A stretch of DNA of 33,830 bases, taken from the NCBI GenBank assembly GCA_024401215.1, contig JAKSLL010000037.1, positions 1 through 33,830 on the forward strand, read 5' to 3'. A program made the translations under genes and the position numbers. This document shows, piece by piece, positions 7,298-16,373 of this stretch; within the stretch, counting starts at the first letter, position 1; every line of letters starts with the position of its first letter. This stretch comes from Bacteroidaceae bacterium. Lineage in GTDB: Bacteria; Bacteroidota; Bacteroidia; Bacteroidales; Bacteroidaceae. The notes below the pieces were generated by a model. That model was not told the DNA's origin. It searched no databases and worked only from the letters and a program-made list of their open reading frames with translations.

Positions 7298-9760
7298 TTA
7301 CAAAGCTTTGTCTCCGTACATCTCTTTCCACCATGAAGGGTCGTCTTGCAGGTATTTGGCAAACCATGCCCAGATGGTGTTCTGCCACTTCACAAATTTC
7401 TGATACTGCAGAATCCAATGATTTTCGCCATCGACAAGCACGAGGGCTGTTGGGCGGTTGAGAAGCTTGAGGGCGGTGTACATCTGTATGGACTCGCCAA
7501 CAGGCACGTTGGTGTCGGATGCTCCATGCACGAAGAGCAGAGGGGTGTGTATCTTGTCGGCATTGAAGAGCGGCGACTGGTCAACAAACAAGTCTTTGCG
7601 TGTCCATGGATAGGAGTTTGCCATCGACACCTGACTGTAGGAATAGCCCCAGTAGCCCTCTCCCCAGTATGAGGTGTGGTCGGAGATGCCTGCATGAGAG
7701 ACTGCGGCAGCGAAGATGTCGGTGACAGTCTGCAGATACTGAGTCATAAAACCTCCATAGGATGCTCCGATACAGCCTATCTTCTTGTCATTGATGAAGG
7801 TGTGCTGAGCTGTGAACGCCTTGGTGGCTCCTATGATATCTTCTGCTACGCCCTTGCCCGCTGTGTTGACATGTGCTGCCGACCACTTCTGTCCGAAGCC
7901 TGTTGCGCCACGAGGGTTGACGATGAGCATGACATAGCCGAGGGCTGTGTAGGCATGGGCTGAATAGCGTCCGCCAAAGCTGCGGCTTGTTGGCGAACAG
8001 CCTCCGTAGTAGTTGACAATCATAGGATACTGCTTTGAAGGGTCGAAATGCGGTGGCAGGTAGTAGCGGCAGCAGATGCTGTCGCCTTCAGGATTCACCC
8101 ACACGAAAGGGTGGCACTCGCCAAGGTCGATATTGTCGAGCTTATCCTTGCAGAGATCCTCAAGGAGTGTGCTCTTGAGAGTCTTGGTGTTGAGCGAATA
8201 GAGGCGAGAGGCATTCTGCGCACTCTGTCCGTACCATGCTATGGTGCCTCCTCTTGAGGCGATGCTCCATCTGCCAATCATCTCCTCGGGCAGAGGGATA
8301 TACTGAATCTTCTGAGTCTTTGGATTTATGCGGTAGAGGCATACGCTGTCTTTATGCTCAGCCGAGAAATATATCTGTCCGTCGGCTTCCGACCACTCGA
8401 AGCTGCTGACAGAAGGATTGAAAGCCTTTGTGAGGGGTGTGATGGATGAAGGATTGTCGATGTTGATGATATACAGCTGATTGTCATAACTGTTTGGTGT
8501 CATGCCTTCAGGCACAACATTGCCCACGCCGCCGAGGCACTCTGGCGAGCCGCACACGAGAATCTGCTTTGCGTCGGGGGAGAAAGAGGCATTGCTGATG
8601 AAGCCGTCATTGCTTACGATCTTCGTAACTTCGAGGTTGTCGAGGTTCATGTGGTAGATGCTCACAAAATCTGTAGGGCGCATCTTTGACGCATCATGCT
8701 CATTCTTGAAGAACAGGGCAGACTTGCCGTCTTTGGAGATGTCGGCAAGAGAGATGTTGTGATGGCCGAAAGTGAGCTGCTGCACAAGCCCTGTCTTGAG
8801 GTCGAACTTATATATGTTTGTTCTGTTTCGCCATCCTGGCTGTCGGTCGTCGGGAGTGATGACTTCATACACATCCTTTGCCTCTTTTGGTCCCTCCTGG
8901 CTCTCCTCGTAGATGACGAAATCCTCGGTAGGCGACATGGTGAAGGTGCTCTTCGGCAGACTCTCGGAGAGTATTGTCTCCTGGAGCGTGAGGGGGTCGA
9001 CAGCCACGAGTGTGTAGCCCGGCTTGGTGGTGTTGCTTCGAGTGACGAGATACTTGTTTGTGCGAGGCATCCATTTTATGCCGTCGGTATTGTGCATGGA
9101 GGCTGAGGATATGTTCCAGAGGTGGTTTTTGCGGTTCTCCTTGCCGTCGGGGGAGAGGTGGTAAGTGCTGGAGATGAGGAATCTGCCATCGGGTGACACC
9201 CTCGCCGATGAGTATTGCTTGAGTTCGAGCACATCATTGACTGTGAGCGTGCGCTTGCATCCTTTGCCTATGTCGCCAATGACAGTCTTGTCGGCATCGA
9301 CAGAGATGCTCAGCGTGTCGGATGTGCCAGCCTGAGTGAGATACTTCACTACCACCTTATGCACAGCAGGCTGCAGAGCTGTATATCCGCCGCTAATCTG
9401 CTTGCCGTCAACATAGATATTGTAACTCTGCTTTGCGCCGCTGAGGGTGAAGTAGGCAGAAGTCTTTGCTGTGTTGCTGATGGTGAATCCCACAAGATGT
9501 AGGGCAGCCGAATTGTCGGATGACAGCACAACGGCATTGCCTACGGTGTCGCCTCTCTCAACGATGTCCATATCGATGGTGGCATTGAGGAGGTCGGATG
9601 TGAGATATGATTTGGAGTTTACGTCGATGCTGTCGAGCATGGCAGGCTTCATCACAGGGATTGGCCCGAAATGACGCAATGTGGTGATATTCTGGTCGTC
9701 AGCATTTGCGCTGAGGCTTGCCATAGTGATGGCAGAGCATAGAAGGATTTTCTTTATCAT
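7298..9760 (-). CDS. Secreted S9-family (prolyl oligopeptidase-like) peptidase
   Basis: Protein of 820 residues with a signal peptide (MIKKILLCSAITMASLSANA). About 150 residues of beta-rich N-terminal sequence precede a WD40-like propeller region (about 170-550) and a C-terminal alpha/beta-hydrolase domain (about 560-820). The catalytic triad is visible: Ser667 in GASYGG, Asp749 in HGASDTNVP and His781 in GENHW. The family cleaves after proline or similar residues in short peptides; DPP-IV-like and acylaminoacyl-peptidase-like members cannot be told apart here. Export implies action in the periplasm or at the surface, typical of Bacteroidales that use peptides. It lies 51 bp downstream of the membrane regulator gene in the same direction, so cotranscription is likely. 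Confidence 0.9.
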   Translation of the reverse strand: MIKKILLCSAITMASLSANADDQNITTLRHFGPIPVMKPAMLDSIDVNSKSYLTSDLLNATIDMDIVERGDTVGNAVVLSSDNSAALHLVGFTISNTAKTSAYFTLSGAKQSYNIYVDGKQISGGYTALQPAVHKVVVKYLTQAGTSDTLSISVDADKTVIGDIGKGCKRTLTVNDVLELKQYSSARVSPDGRFLISSTYHLSPDGKENRKNHLWNISSASMHNTDGIKWMPRTNKYLVTRSNTTKPGYTLVAVDPLTLQETILSESLPKSTFTMSPTEDFVIYEESQEGPKEAKDVYEVITPDDRQPGWRNRTNIYKFDLKTGLVQQLTFGHHNISLADISKDGKSALFFKNEHDASKMRPTDFVSIYHMNLDNLEVTKIVSNDGFISNASFSPDAKQILVCGSPECLGGVGNVVPEGMTPNSYDNQLYIINIDNPSSITPLTKAFNPSVSSFEWSEADGQIYFSAEHKDSVCLYRINPKTQKIQYIPLPEEMIGRWSIASRGGTIAWYGQSAQNASRLYSLNTKTLKSTLLEDLCKDKLDNIDLGECHPFVWVNPEGDSICCRYYLPPHFDPSKQYPMIVNYYGGCSPTSRSFGGRYSAHAYTALGYVMLIVNPRGATGFGQKWSAAHVNTAGKGVAEDIIGATKAFTAQHTFINDKKIGCIGASYGGFMTQYLQTVTDIFAAAVSHAGISDHTSYWGEGYWGYSYSQVSMANSYPWTRKDLFVDQSPLFNADKIHTPLLFVHGASDTNVPVGESIQMYTALKLLNRPTALVLVDGENHWILQYQKFVKWQNTIWAWFAKYLQDDPSWWKEMYGDKAL

Positions 9761-9811
9761 AGTAGCTTTCCCGATTTTATGTAGGCGACAATAGGTTGTT
9801 TTGCATTCCGT

Positions 9812-10942
9812 TTATTTCTTTTCCTGCTTCGTGCCACCGCCAGCTTCCTGCTCCTTTACGACTTGTTCTGCAAACTGCAGAGGAGTCATTCCGGTGTATT
9901 CATTGAAAGTCTTCTTGAGGCTGTCGAGAGAAAGGAATCCGCAGAGCATAGGCAGCACGTCCTGATTGATGTTCGGATTAGTCTCTATCTGGCGTTTCAC
10001 CTCCTCGACGCGGAGCAGGGCAATGTAGGTGTTGAGAGGCATGTCGTATGCAAAATCCATCATGTAGGATATCTCTGACGGAGTGACGTTGAGTTCGCTG
10101 GCGATATATTTGACATCGAGGTCGGGCTTCATGAAGAGCTTGTCGTCATTCATGGCATCTCTGAACGCCTTGGAGAGTTCGTAGAGCTGTTCTTCAGGCA
10201 TTTCGAGCATCATGTGAGAGTTGTCGGAATTCAATGCAGGCTCTTCTGTGAATTTGAGGGCAAGTAGTGAGAAACCGGTAGCGCCAATGAAGGATGCATA
10301 CACCATAAACCAGAATATGGTGTCAGGATTCCAATATGTGTGCGGACGGCTGATGATGAAGGCGACAGCGAAGAGAAGTCCTGCTGTCCATGTCAGAAAC
10401 CAGTAGAAATTTCTTGACAGGTGGAGTCTCTTCTTCTTCATCTTGGTGTAGAGGAATACGATGCGCACGAGGCATATTATGGTCTGTATCAGCATGATGA
10501 TGTTTGACACAGGATAAGGTCCATAAAGCTTGCCATCGACGATGATATTCCAATGCCCCTTAATGACAGTATAGGAAGAGAGTGTGTAGTAGTCGGGCTC
10601 TGTGCCATAGATGAATGTGCCGCTGAATACGATGAGCAGCAGGATGGCAGACAGCATCCATGGAAGGATGCGTGAATAGCGCACACCAAACTTATAGCAG
10701 ACATACACATACACCGTTGGCGCAAAGAGTGAACAGGCTATGCTCCTGACTATCTCCGACCAAAGCTCGATGTCGGTTCCAACATAATATTCCATCCACA
10801 TGAATCCGAAGTTGAGGACTATAGTGGCAATGATGCTTATTTTGATTGCGACATCAAAATTGTCGTTGTTGATGGCACTTACTGCTATCGACCAGAGGAA
10901 AGCCGCGAAGGTCGGCAGAAATATGGCGTAGAATAGAAGCAC
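9812..10942 (-). CDS. Membrane-bound AraC-type transcriptional regulator
   Basis: Protein of 376 residues. The first ~230 are hydrophobic, with about seven membrane helices (for example 1-22, 33-52, 95-113, 145-166, 181-198 and 208-229). The C-terminal 100 residues (about 265-362) form an AraC-type double helix-turn-helix, with YIASELNVTPSEISYMM and the family-typical GFLSLDSLKKTFNEYTGMTPLQF. The layout suggests a one-component sensor that binds DNA from the membrane, a design common in Bacteroidetes. The start is a GTG at 10942; an in-frame stop lies 21-23 bp upstream and no earlier start exists. A strong Bacteroidetes promoter precedes it. The next gene is the S9 peptidase, a plausible target, but this is inference. 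Confidence 0.85.
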   Translation of the reverse strand: MLLFYAIFLPTFAAFLWSIAVSAINNDNFDVAIKISIIATIVLNFGFMWMEYYVGTDIELWSEIVRSIACSLFAPTVYVYVCYKFGVRYSRILPWMLSAILLLIVFSGTFIYGTEPDYYTLSSYTVIKGHWNIIVDGKLYGPYPVSNIIMLIQTIICLVRIVFLYTKMKKKRLHLSRNFYWFLTWTAGLLFAVAFIISRPHTYWNPDTIFWFMVYASFIGATGFSLLALKFTEEPALNSDNSHMMLEMPEEQLYELSKAFRDAMNDDKLFMKPDLDVKYIASELNVTPSEISYMMDFAYDMPLNTYIALLRVEEVKRQIETNPNINQDVLPMLCGFLSLDSLKKTFNEYTGMTPLQFAEQVVKEQEAGGGTKQEKK

Positions 10943-11051
10943 GGATAAAAATGTTTTTAATTAATAAGTAGGTAATCACTTTGTGGTAGTGAAGAAACAA
11001 AACTTTAGTAAAAAGAATAGGGCATAAAGTCCACCTTTCTAAAAAGATGTG

Positions 11052-11082
11052 CAAATATAGTGAAGAATGCAGACAAAACAAA
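11052..11082 (-). promoter_or_regulatory. Promoter of the regulator-peptidase pair
   Basis: On the minus strand TTTG (11082-11079), 19 bp, then TATATTTG (11059-11052): both boxes at the Bacteroidetes spacing. Predicted transcription starts near 11045, giving a leader of about 100 bases before the GTG at 10942. Confidence 0.75.
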
Positions 11083-11088
11083 ATATTT

Positions 11089-11186
11089 GTTAAGTAATGG
11101 TAAAATCATTCCACAAACTCCACTTTAGTAATGGTGAAAAAATAACATCGGAAGATTTGGCTTGTATTTTTTGACTATTACTTAAC
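11089..11186. repeat. 10-bp inverted repeat in a divergent intergenic region
   Basis: GTTAAGTAAT at 11089-11098 is the exact reverse complement of ATTACTTAAC at 11177-11186. It lies just upstream of the regulator promoter, in the 484-bp gap before the SGNH hydrolase. It could be a regulator-binding pair or a chance match in AT-rich DNA. The rest of the gap shows only the two promoter boxes. Confidence 0.35.
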
Positions 11187-11290
11187 TTCCCAAAGCGAAA
11201 GTTGAATAAAATAAGTAAGTGGTTGCTTAAAATTGATGGGGATGATATGATTTTGTCATTACTTATTACTTTCTTGTCAGATTATATTGC

Positions 11291-11298
11291 TATCTTTG
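11291..11298 (+). promoter_or_regulatory. Probable -7 box of the SGNH hydrolase gene
   Basis: TATCTTTG matches TAnnTTTG; the -33 region offers only an imperfect TTTC 17 bp upstream. The implied leader is about 120 bases long before the ATG at 11427. Confidence 0.45.
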
Positions 11299-11426
11299 CA
11301 TAGAGAAGTATATCATAAGGTGTGCGGATGGTGAGGGCTCAGTATTTGTTGACAAGCATCAGATATGACCGATAGATTCTGCCGCCTACTTAATTTATAA
11401 ACCGCTATTTAGAACTATTTACTAAA

Positions 11427-12593
11427 ATGAAAAAGCAAATTCTTGCATTAGCGTTTGCTGCTGTTGCATCGTTGGCAATGGCGCAGACACCACAATGGAC
11501 AGGCACTTGGGCCACAGCTGTGGAATTTACCGGGCCAGGCGATATGCCAAAGTCAAGTCTCTCAAATCGCTCTCTTCGCGAGATAATCCATGTGTCGTTA
11601 GGCGGAGAGACATTGCGTATGCAGCTGAGCAATATCCACAGCAAAGAGCCAGTGGAAATCAAATCTGTGTTTATCGCTAATCCTACCGACTCTTGCGACA
11701 TCGATGTGAAGTCGGCTAAGTACCTAACTTTCAACGGCAAGAAATCTGTTACAATACAACCAGGCGAGGCTGTGTATTGTGATGTGATGAAGTATCACCT
11801 CACACCTCTGCAGCAACTCTCCATCACTATCAACTATGGTGCGACAACACCTGTCAATGCCTCTTCTCACCGCGGCTCACGCACCACATCTTATATTATA
11901 GCTGGCGAAGCAAAGCCAAAGACAAAATTTGTTGACGCAGAGAAGCTTGACCATTGGTATAATATCTCTTGCATTGATGTGCAGACAGAACAGCCAACAT
12001 CATGTGTGGCTATAATAGGCAATTCTATCACAGATGGACGTGGAAGCACAACAAACAAGCAGAATCGCTGGACTGACTTCTTCGCAGAGGCTCTTCAGGG
12101 CAAGACTGGTGTGCTCAACCTCGGTATCGGAGGCAATGCTGTGGTGTATGGCGGACTCAGCGAGCCTGCTGTGAAGCGTTTCGACCGTGACATCCTTCAG
12201 CAGACTGGCGTCACTTCTGTTGTCATCTTCGAAGGCGTGAATGACATCGGCGGAAAAAGACCAAATCATGCTGACATCGTCAAGGGACTCATCGATGCAT
12301 ACACAAGTCTCATTCAGAAGTCTAAGGCTGCTGGCAAGAAGGTGTATATCGCCACTATAACTCCATTCTTCGGCAACTCATACTACAATCACTTCAGCGA
12401 GGCTGCACGCCTCACTCTCAATGATTGGATTCGTGCAAACAAGGATGTGGACGGAGTGATAGATTTCGATAAGCTCGTGCAGGACCCTGCAAATCCAAAA
12501 GCACTCCTTCCAAAATATTCTGACGACGGTCTGCATGGCTCACCTGCTGCCTATGAGGCAATGGGCAAGTATGCAGCACAAATCGTGAAGTAA
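11427..12593 (+). CDS. Secreted SGNH/GDSL-family hydrolase
   Basis: Exported protein of 388 residues with a signal peptide (MKKQILALAFAAVASLAMA). An N-terminal beta-rich domain (about 22-165) precedes the SGNH hydrolase domain (about 190-388). The four blocks are visible: the serine block IGNSITDG (Ser200), LGIGGNAV (231-239), EGVNDIGG with Asn272, and the Asp-x-x-His block SDDGLHGS (Asp367, His370). The family hydrolyses ester bonds, often acetyl groups on plant polysaccharides, but substrate cannot be read from sequence. It sits alone on the plus strand, followed by a strong terminator. Proximity to GH3 and PL11 genes makes a carbohydrate esterase plausible, not proven. Confidence 0.88.
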   Translation: MKKQILALAFAAVASLAMAQTPQWTGTWATAVEFTGPGDMPKSSLSNRSLREIIHVSLGGETLRMQLSNIHSKEPVEIKSVFIANPTDSCDIDVKSAKYLTFNGKKSVTIQPGEAVYCDVMKYHLTPLQQLSITINYGATTPVNASSHRGSRTTSYIIAGEAKPKTKFVDAEKLDHWYNISCIDVQTEQPTSCVAIIGNSITDGRGSTTNKQNRWTDFFAEALQGKTGVLNLGIGGNAVVYGGLSEPAVKRFDRDILQQTGVTSVVIFEGVNDIGGKRPNHADIVKGLIDAYTSLIQKSKAAGKKVYIATITPFFGNSYYNHFSEAARLTLNDWIRANKDVDGVIDFDKLVQDPANPKALLPKYSDDGLHGSPAAYEAMGKYAAQIVK

Positions 12594-12620
12594 GATAATA
12601 AGGAAGCTGACATAAAAAGA

Positions 12621-12654
12621 AAAGTGCCAATCCCAAGATGCGGGTTGGCACTTT
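12621..12654 (+). terminator. Rho-independent terminator of the SGNH gene
   Basis: AAAGTGCCAA (12621-12630) pairs perfectly with TTGGCACTTT (12645-12654), with an extra CCC/GGG pairing inside and a six-T run (12652-12657). It starts 27 bp after the stop codon. Confidence 0.9.
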
Positions 12655-12672
12655 TTTGTGATTGGTGTGAAA

Positions 12673-12699
12673 CTCCTCTGCCTTGGTCTGGCTGAGGAG
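12673..12699 (-). terminator. Hairpin after the lipoprotein gene
   Basis: CTCCTC (12673-12678) pairs with GAGGAG (12694-12699), and after one mismatch GCC pairs with GGC around a 7-base loop. It lies 15 bp beyond the stop codon of the minus-strand lipoprotein and probably ends the GH3-lipoprotein transcript. Confidence 0.55.
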
Positions 12700-12713
12700 G
12701 CTTGAACACCTAC

Positions 12714-13394
12714 TTATTTATGCTTCTTCAGATATTCCTCTATCTCTTTCATCTCATAACGCACATTGTTCTTCCAGTCTTCGCTGGCTTCAGGATCGTC
12801 GAGGATATGGTTGGCAGTCTCTCTCAACTCAGACGAGCGCAGATAATTGAGCTGTGATGAATAGTAATTCTTCATGGTGTTCAGATTGTTGTCATAGTCG
12901 GCAACAACCCATTCTCCATCTCTAAGCACAAGCTTGAAGTTATGCGGCAGGTCATTCTCCTCGCTGTGACTTGGATGCATAATGTTGAATTTCACATAAG
13001 CAGTATCGCCTTTGACTTCTGCTGACTTCATCTTGACAGTATGTGTCTCGCAAGGGTCATTGCCGCATACTAAATACCATAGGAATTCTCCCCCTCCGAT
13101 GTCGCCTAATCCTGCTGGTGGTATTTCTACAGCCTTTGTCCATGACGTGTAAAAATCATCAGTAAAGTTTTTATCACCGTCATTTTCGTCTCTGTATGCT
13201 ATGGAATTGAGCAGCACTTGAAGTCTGTTCTCTGTAATTTCGACAGCAGGTGCTGTCTCCTCGACAGCTGTCTCCTCCTCTGCTGCCACCACGTTTGTTG
13301 AGTCTGTATCTGAAGCCTGCTGCTCTCCGCCTGTGTTGTTGCAAGCTGTGAGCATCAATGCACCTAACAGGTATATTCCGAATTTCTTTTTCAT
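12714..13394 (-). CDS. Small lipoprotein, DUF3828-like
   Basis: Protein of 226 residues with a lipoprotein signal (MKKKFGIYLLGALMLTAC; lipidated Cys18). A low-complexity acidic linker of Thr, Glu and Ala (about 19-52) precedes a compact domain of about 170 residues. This domain alternates predicted helices and strands (for example FTDDFYTSWTKAVE, AEVKGDTAYVKFNI, FKLVLRDGEWVVADY). The strand pattern with an 'RDGEWVVADY' step recalls DUF3828/NTF2-like lipoproteins common in Bacteroidales, a resemblance judged by eye. It follows the GH3 gene by 53 bp in the same direction and is probably cotranscribed. Its role is unknown. Confidence 0.7.
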   Translation of the reverse strand: MKKKFGIYLLGALMLTACNNTGGEQQASDTDSTNVVAAEEETAVEETAPAVEITENRLQVLLNSIAYRDENDGDKNFTDDFYTSWTKAVEIPPAGLGDIGGGEFLWYLVCGNDPCETHTVKMKSAEVKGDTAYVKFNIMHPSHSEENDLPHNFKLVLRDGEWVVADYDNNLNTMKNYYSSQLNYLRSSELRETANHILDDPEASEDWKNNVRYEMKEIEEYLKKHK

Positions 13395-13447
13395 GATGTG
13401 TAACTGAATTATATTTTTAATATGATGCTATGTTTGGTATCTGTCTG

Positions 13448-15763
13448 TTATTTTGCAGATGTCAAGTCCATGCTTGGTTTGAGGACATCGTGGCATTGCA
13501 CCTTTTGCATCTTTGCTACGTTGTAGGAAGCTGTGGCGCGTACATCCTCCACGCTTGCTGCAAACTTCACATTATAGCGTCCTGCTGCAGTCTCCCAGCA
13601 TTGTGTGCCTTCATTGTAAGAGGCAAGGTCGTAGGCTGTGACATACATTGTGACAGTCTGGCTCTCATGAGGCTTGAGTTCGCGAGTCTTGGCAAAGGCT
13701 TTCAGCTCTTGTGCTGGTTTTTCAAGACCGCCAGAAGGGGCAGAGACATAAAGCTGCACAGCTTCTTTGCCAGGCACATTGCCAGTATTGGTGACAGTCA
13801 CCGATGCTGCAAATCCATCCTTTGTGGCTTTGACTACTGGCTTGCTGTAAGAGAATGTAGTGTAGCTAAGTCCAAAGCCGAAAGGATAAGACACTTCCTT
13901 GCCCGCTGTGTTGAAATATCTGTAACCAACATTCAGCCCCTCTTTGTGGAGAGTGTAGTCGTTGAACTCCTGCTTGCCGCCTCTGCGCTCAGCATTTCTC
14001 ACATTAGGGAAGTTGGCAGAAGATGGCACATCGAGAAGTGTTACAGGCCATGTCATAGTGAGCTTGCCAGAAGGGTTTGCCTTGCCGGTAAGCACATCAG
14101 CAACAGAGTATCCACCCTCTTGTCCTGGCTGCCATGCTAAGAGGATAGCATCTGGCTTGCCTTTCCAAGATGCAGTCTCAAGCACATTGCCCATATTGAG
14201 GATTACCACCACCTTCTTGTTTTTAAGGTGGAAAGCAGCACAGACATCAGATATGAGCTGCTGCTCCACATCGGTGAGGTTGAAGTCGTCAGCTTCTTTT
14301 CTGTCGCTGCCTTCGCCAGCCTGTCGTCCAACGGTGATGATGGCAATCTCTGACTCTTCTGCCTGTGAGTTGATGATGTCGCGTGAGAGTTTAAGTTCGG
14401 GAAGCACAGGCTTGCCCCAGAACCATCCTCTGCGAATCACAGCAGCAGAGAGGCTTTCCTGATATGCCTTGTAGCTTTGATACACCTTTGCGAGTTTGTC
14501 GTTCACCTCAAGTCCTGCGCTGTTGAGACCTGTCATGAGGTCGATGGTGTATGCTTTGTTGACATCGCCCGAACCTGTACCGCCGGCAATGAAATCGTAT
14601 GATGTGATGCCAAAGACTGACACCTTCTTGATGTCTTTCATAGGGAGAGTGCCTGAAGCGTTCTTCAAAAGCACCATGCCCTCGTTGGCACTCTGTCGTG
14701 TCACAGCAGCATGAGCTTTAAGGTCTGGCGTGTTGCTGTATTTATAGCCTCTGTACTGCGGTGTCTTCACAAGGTATTCGAGTATTCTCTTGACGCAGAT
14801 GTCGAGGTACTCCATCTTCAGTTCGCCGCTCTTCACCTTGTCGATGACCTCCTTGGTCTGCTCTTGTGTGCCAGGTTCCATAAGGTCATTGCCAGCCATA
14901 ATCTGTGCTGCAGTATTACGTCGTCCTGTCCAGTCGGTCATCACAATGCCTTTGAATCCCCATTCGTCACGGAGGATTGTTGTGAGCAAATCACGGCTCT
15001 CCTGAGTGAATGGGCCGTTAAGTCTGTTGTATGATGACATGACAGTCCACGGACTTGACTCTTTCACCGCAATTTCAAATCCTTTGAGATAGATTTCACG
15101 CAATGCACGCTGTGAGATTACCTCGTCAACTTCTGTTCGGCGTGTCTCCTGTGAATTGCCAGCATAGTGCTTTATCGATGTGCCCACGCCCTGACTCTGT
15201 ATGCCTCTTACATAGGCGGCGGCAATCTTGCCGGTCACGAAAGGGTCTTCGGAGTAATATTCGAAATTTCGTCCGCAGAGAGGGGAGCGGTGAATGTTCA
15301 TGCCTGGTGCAAGCAACACATCGCAGCCATATTCAAGCACTTCATTTCCTATGGCCTTGCCCACTTCCTCGACAAGCTCTTGATTCCATGTACAGGCAAG
15401 TGCGGTGCCTACAGGGAAGCCTGTGCAGTAGTATGTCTTGCTGTCATTCTTTCGTGTTGGGTTGATGCGCACTCCAGCAGGGCCATCTGTGAGGATTGAT
15501 GCAGGGATGCCGAGGCGTGCAATAGGCTGTGTTGTGCCAGCAGCGCCAGGCACTTGGTCAGCATGTGAGCCAACGATGCCGTTGCTGTTCTGATTGCCGC
15601 CAGTAGAGCCTTGGCGACTTGTGCCTACAACGAGAGTTGCTTTCTCCTCCAGCGTCATAGCATTGAGAATCTCATCAATATTGTCTGCTCGTAATTTTAA
15701 CTGGGCATCAGCTGTAATGATGCCGGCAAGTAGCATTGCTGCCGAGACAAGTAATTTTTGCAT
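13448..15763 (-). CDS. Secreted glycoside hydrolase family 3 beta-glycosidase
   Basis: Exported enzyme of 771 residues (signal peptide through ~20, MQKLLVSAAMLLAGIITADA). The order is the standard one: GH3 N-terminal TIM barrel (about 28-345), C-terminal alpha/beta sandwich (about 355-600) and a fibronectin-III-like domain (about 660-745). The nucleophile is Asp277 in GIVMTDWTG; LTDGPAGVR, GRNFEYYSEDP and KHYAGNSQE are further family motifs that shape the -1 subsite. GH3 enzymes release terminal beta-linked sugars, most often glucose or xylose; the exact specificity is unclear. Export fits trimming of oligosaccharides in the periplasm. The small lipoprotein follows 53 bp downstream. Confidence 0.93.
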   Translation of the reverse strand: MQKLLVSAAMLLAGIITADAQLKLRADNIDEILNAMTLEEKATLVVGTSRQGSTGGNQNSNGIVGSHADQVPGAAGTTQPIARLGIPASILTDGPAGVRINPTRKNDSKTYYCTGFPVGTALACTWNQELVEEVGKAIGNEVLEYGCDVLLAPGMNIHRSPLCGRNFEYYSEDPFVTGKIAAAYVRGIQSQGVGTSIKHYAGNSQETRRTEVDEVISQRALREIYLKGFEIAVKESSPWTVMSSYNRLNGPFTQESRDLLTTILRDEWGFKGIVMTDWTGRRNTAAQIMAGNDLMEPGTQEQTKEVIDKVKSGELKMEYLDICVKRILEYLVKTPQYRGYKYSNTPDLKAHAAVTRQSANEGMVLLKNASGTLPMKDIKKVSVFGITSYDFIAGGTGSGDVNKAYTIDLMTGLNSAGLEVNDKLAKVYQSYKAYQESLSAAVIRRGWFWGKPVLPELKLSRDIINSQAEESEIAIITVGRQAGEGSDRKEADDFNLTDVEQQLISDVCAAFHLKNKKVVVILNMGNVLETASWKGKPDAILLAWQPGQEGGYSVADVLTGKANPSGKLTMTWPVTLLDVPSSANFPNVRNAERRGGKQEFNDYTLHKEGLNVGYRYFNTAGKEVSYPFGFGLSYTTFSYSKPVVKATKDGFAASVTVTNTGNVPGKEAVQLYVSAPSGGLEKPAQELKAFAKTRELKPHESQTVTMYVTAYDLASYNEGTQCWETAAGRYNVKFAASVEDVRATASYNVAKMQKVQCHDVLKPSMDLTSAK

Positions 15764-15837
15764 TTGGTAAAAGTATAAGTGGTGTTTAATAAATATAAAT
15801 ATTCTACAAGAGTTTCTCGTGAATAAAAGAATTAGTA

Positions 15838-15845
15838 CAAATGTA
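15838..15845 (-). promoter_or_regulatory. Probable -7 box of the GH3 gene
   Basis: Minus strand TACATTTG matches TAnnTTTG, 75 bp before the ATG at 15763. The -33 position has only TTTAC. Apart from this box and the hairpin at 16059-16088, the gap 15764-16159 shows nothing recognisable. Confidence 0.5.
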
Positions 15846-16058
15846 CAACAATATCATGGCATTACGTAAAAATGTTATGAGAAATAATGCATATTGAGGA
15901 TAAATTGATTGTGTTAGATGCTTTGAACTGTGAAATTGTCCACCAATTTGATGGACGATATAGGTTCATCAGCAAAAACTAAACTTTCCGAAGTTTTTAT
16001 TTCACCTACTTATACATCGAGAAAAACAAGAAGACACTTCAAAAATACGTAATAGAAA

Positions 16059-16088
16059 GAGTCAGCCACATTGAATTGTAGCTGACTC
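16059..16088 (-). terminator. Terminator of the small-gene cluster
   Basis: GAGTCAGC (16059-16066) pairs perfectly with GCTGACTC (16081-16088). After one C-A mismatch, ACA pairs with TGT around a 6-base loop. Read on the minus strand it is followed by TTTCTATT. It lies 72 bp beyond the stop of the last small gene. Confidence 0.7.
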
Positions 16089-16159
16089 CGACTGTTCTTC
16101 ATACATTATGCTTTCATGGACTTCAGAAACAGGTCCACACATCATGCCGCTAATGCAAA

Positions 16160-16333
16160 TCACAAACTTTTCAAAAACGCAAAGAAGCCTATCAAGCCCA
16201 ATGCCCCTGCGCCAGCTTTAATGATATTGTTTCTCTGCTCTGGAGAAGAATGCTTATACATATCGCTGACGGTGTCTACCATCTGCTTCATCTTGTCGAT
16301 GCCGCTTTTTGAATCAATTAAAGAATTGTTCAT
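16160..16333 (-). CDS. 57-residue amphipathic/membrane small protein
   Basis: Short frame running from the ATG at 16333 to the TGA at 16160-16162, easily missed because of its length. The N-terminal ~38 residues are polar and helical (MNNSLIDSKSGIDKMKQMVD, then TVSDMYKHSSPEQRNNIIKA). The C-terminal ~20 are a glycine-rich hydrophobic helix, AGAGALGLIGFFAFLKSL, long enough to enter or span a membrane. It is the last of five co-directional small genes, 40 bp after the 121-residue gene and ahead of a good terminator, which supports it as real. An overlapping plus-strand frame over the same bases is its antisense shadow. No family recognised. Confidence 0.65.
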   Translation of the reverse strand: MNNSLIDSKSGIDKMKQMVDTVSDMYKHSSPEQRNNIIKAGAGALGLIGFFAFLKSL

Positions 16334-16373
16334 GTTGTTTTTTTGATTTTATGATGTGGTACTTTTTTTATTT

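Noticed and set aside
16116-16346. Plus-strand 76-codon frame at the end of the small-gene run
   Set aside because: It is antisense to the better supported 57-residue gene, which shares direction, spacing and terminator with its neighbours.
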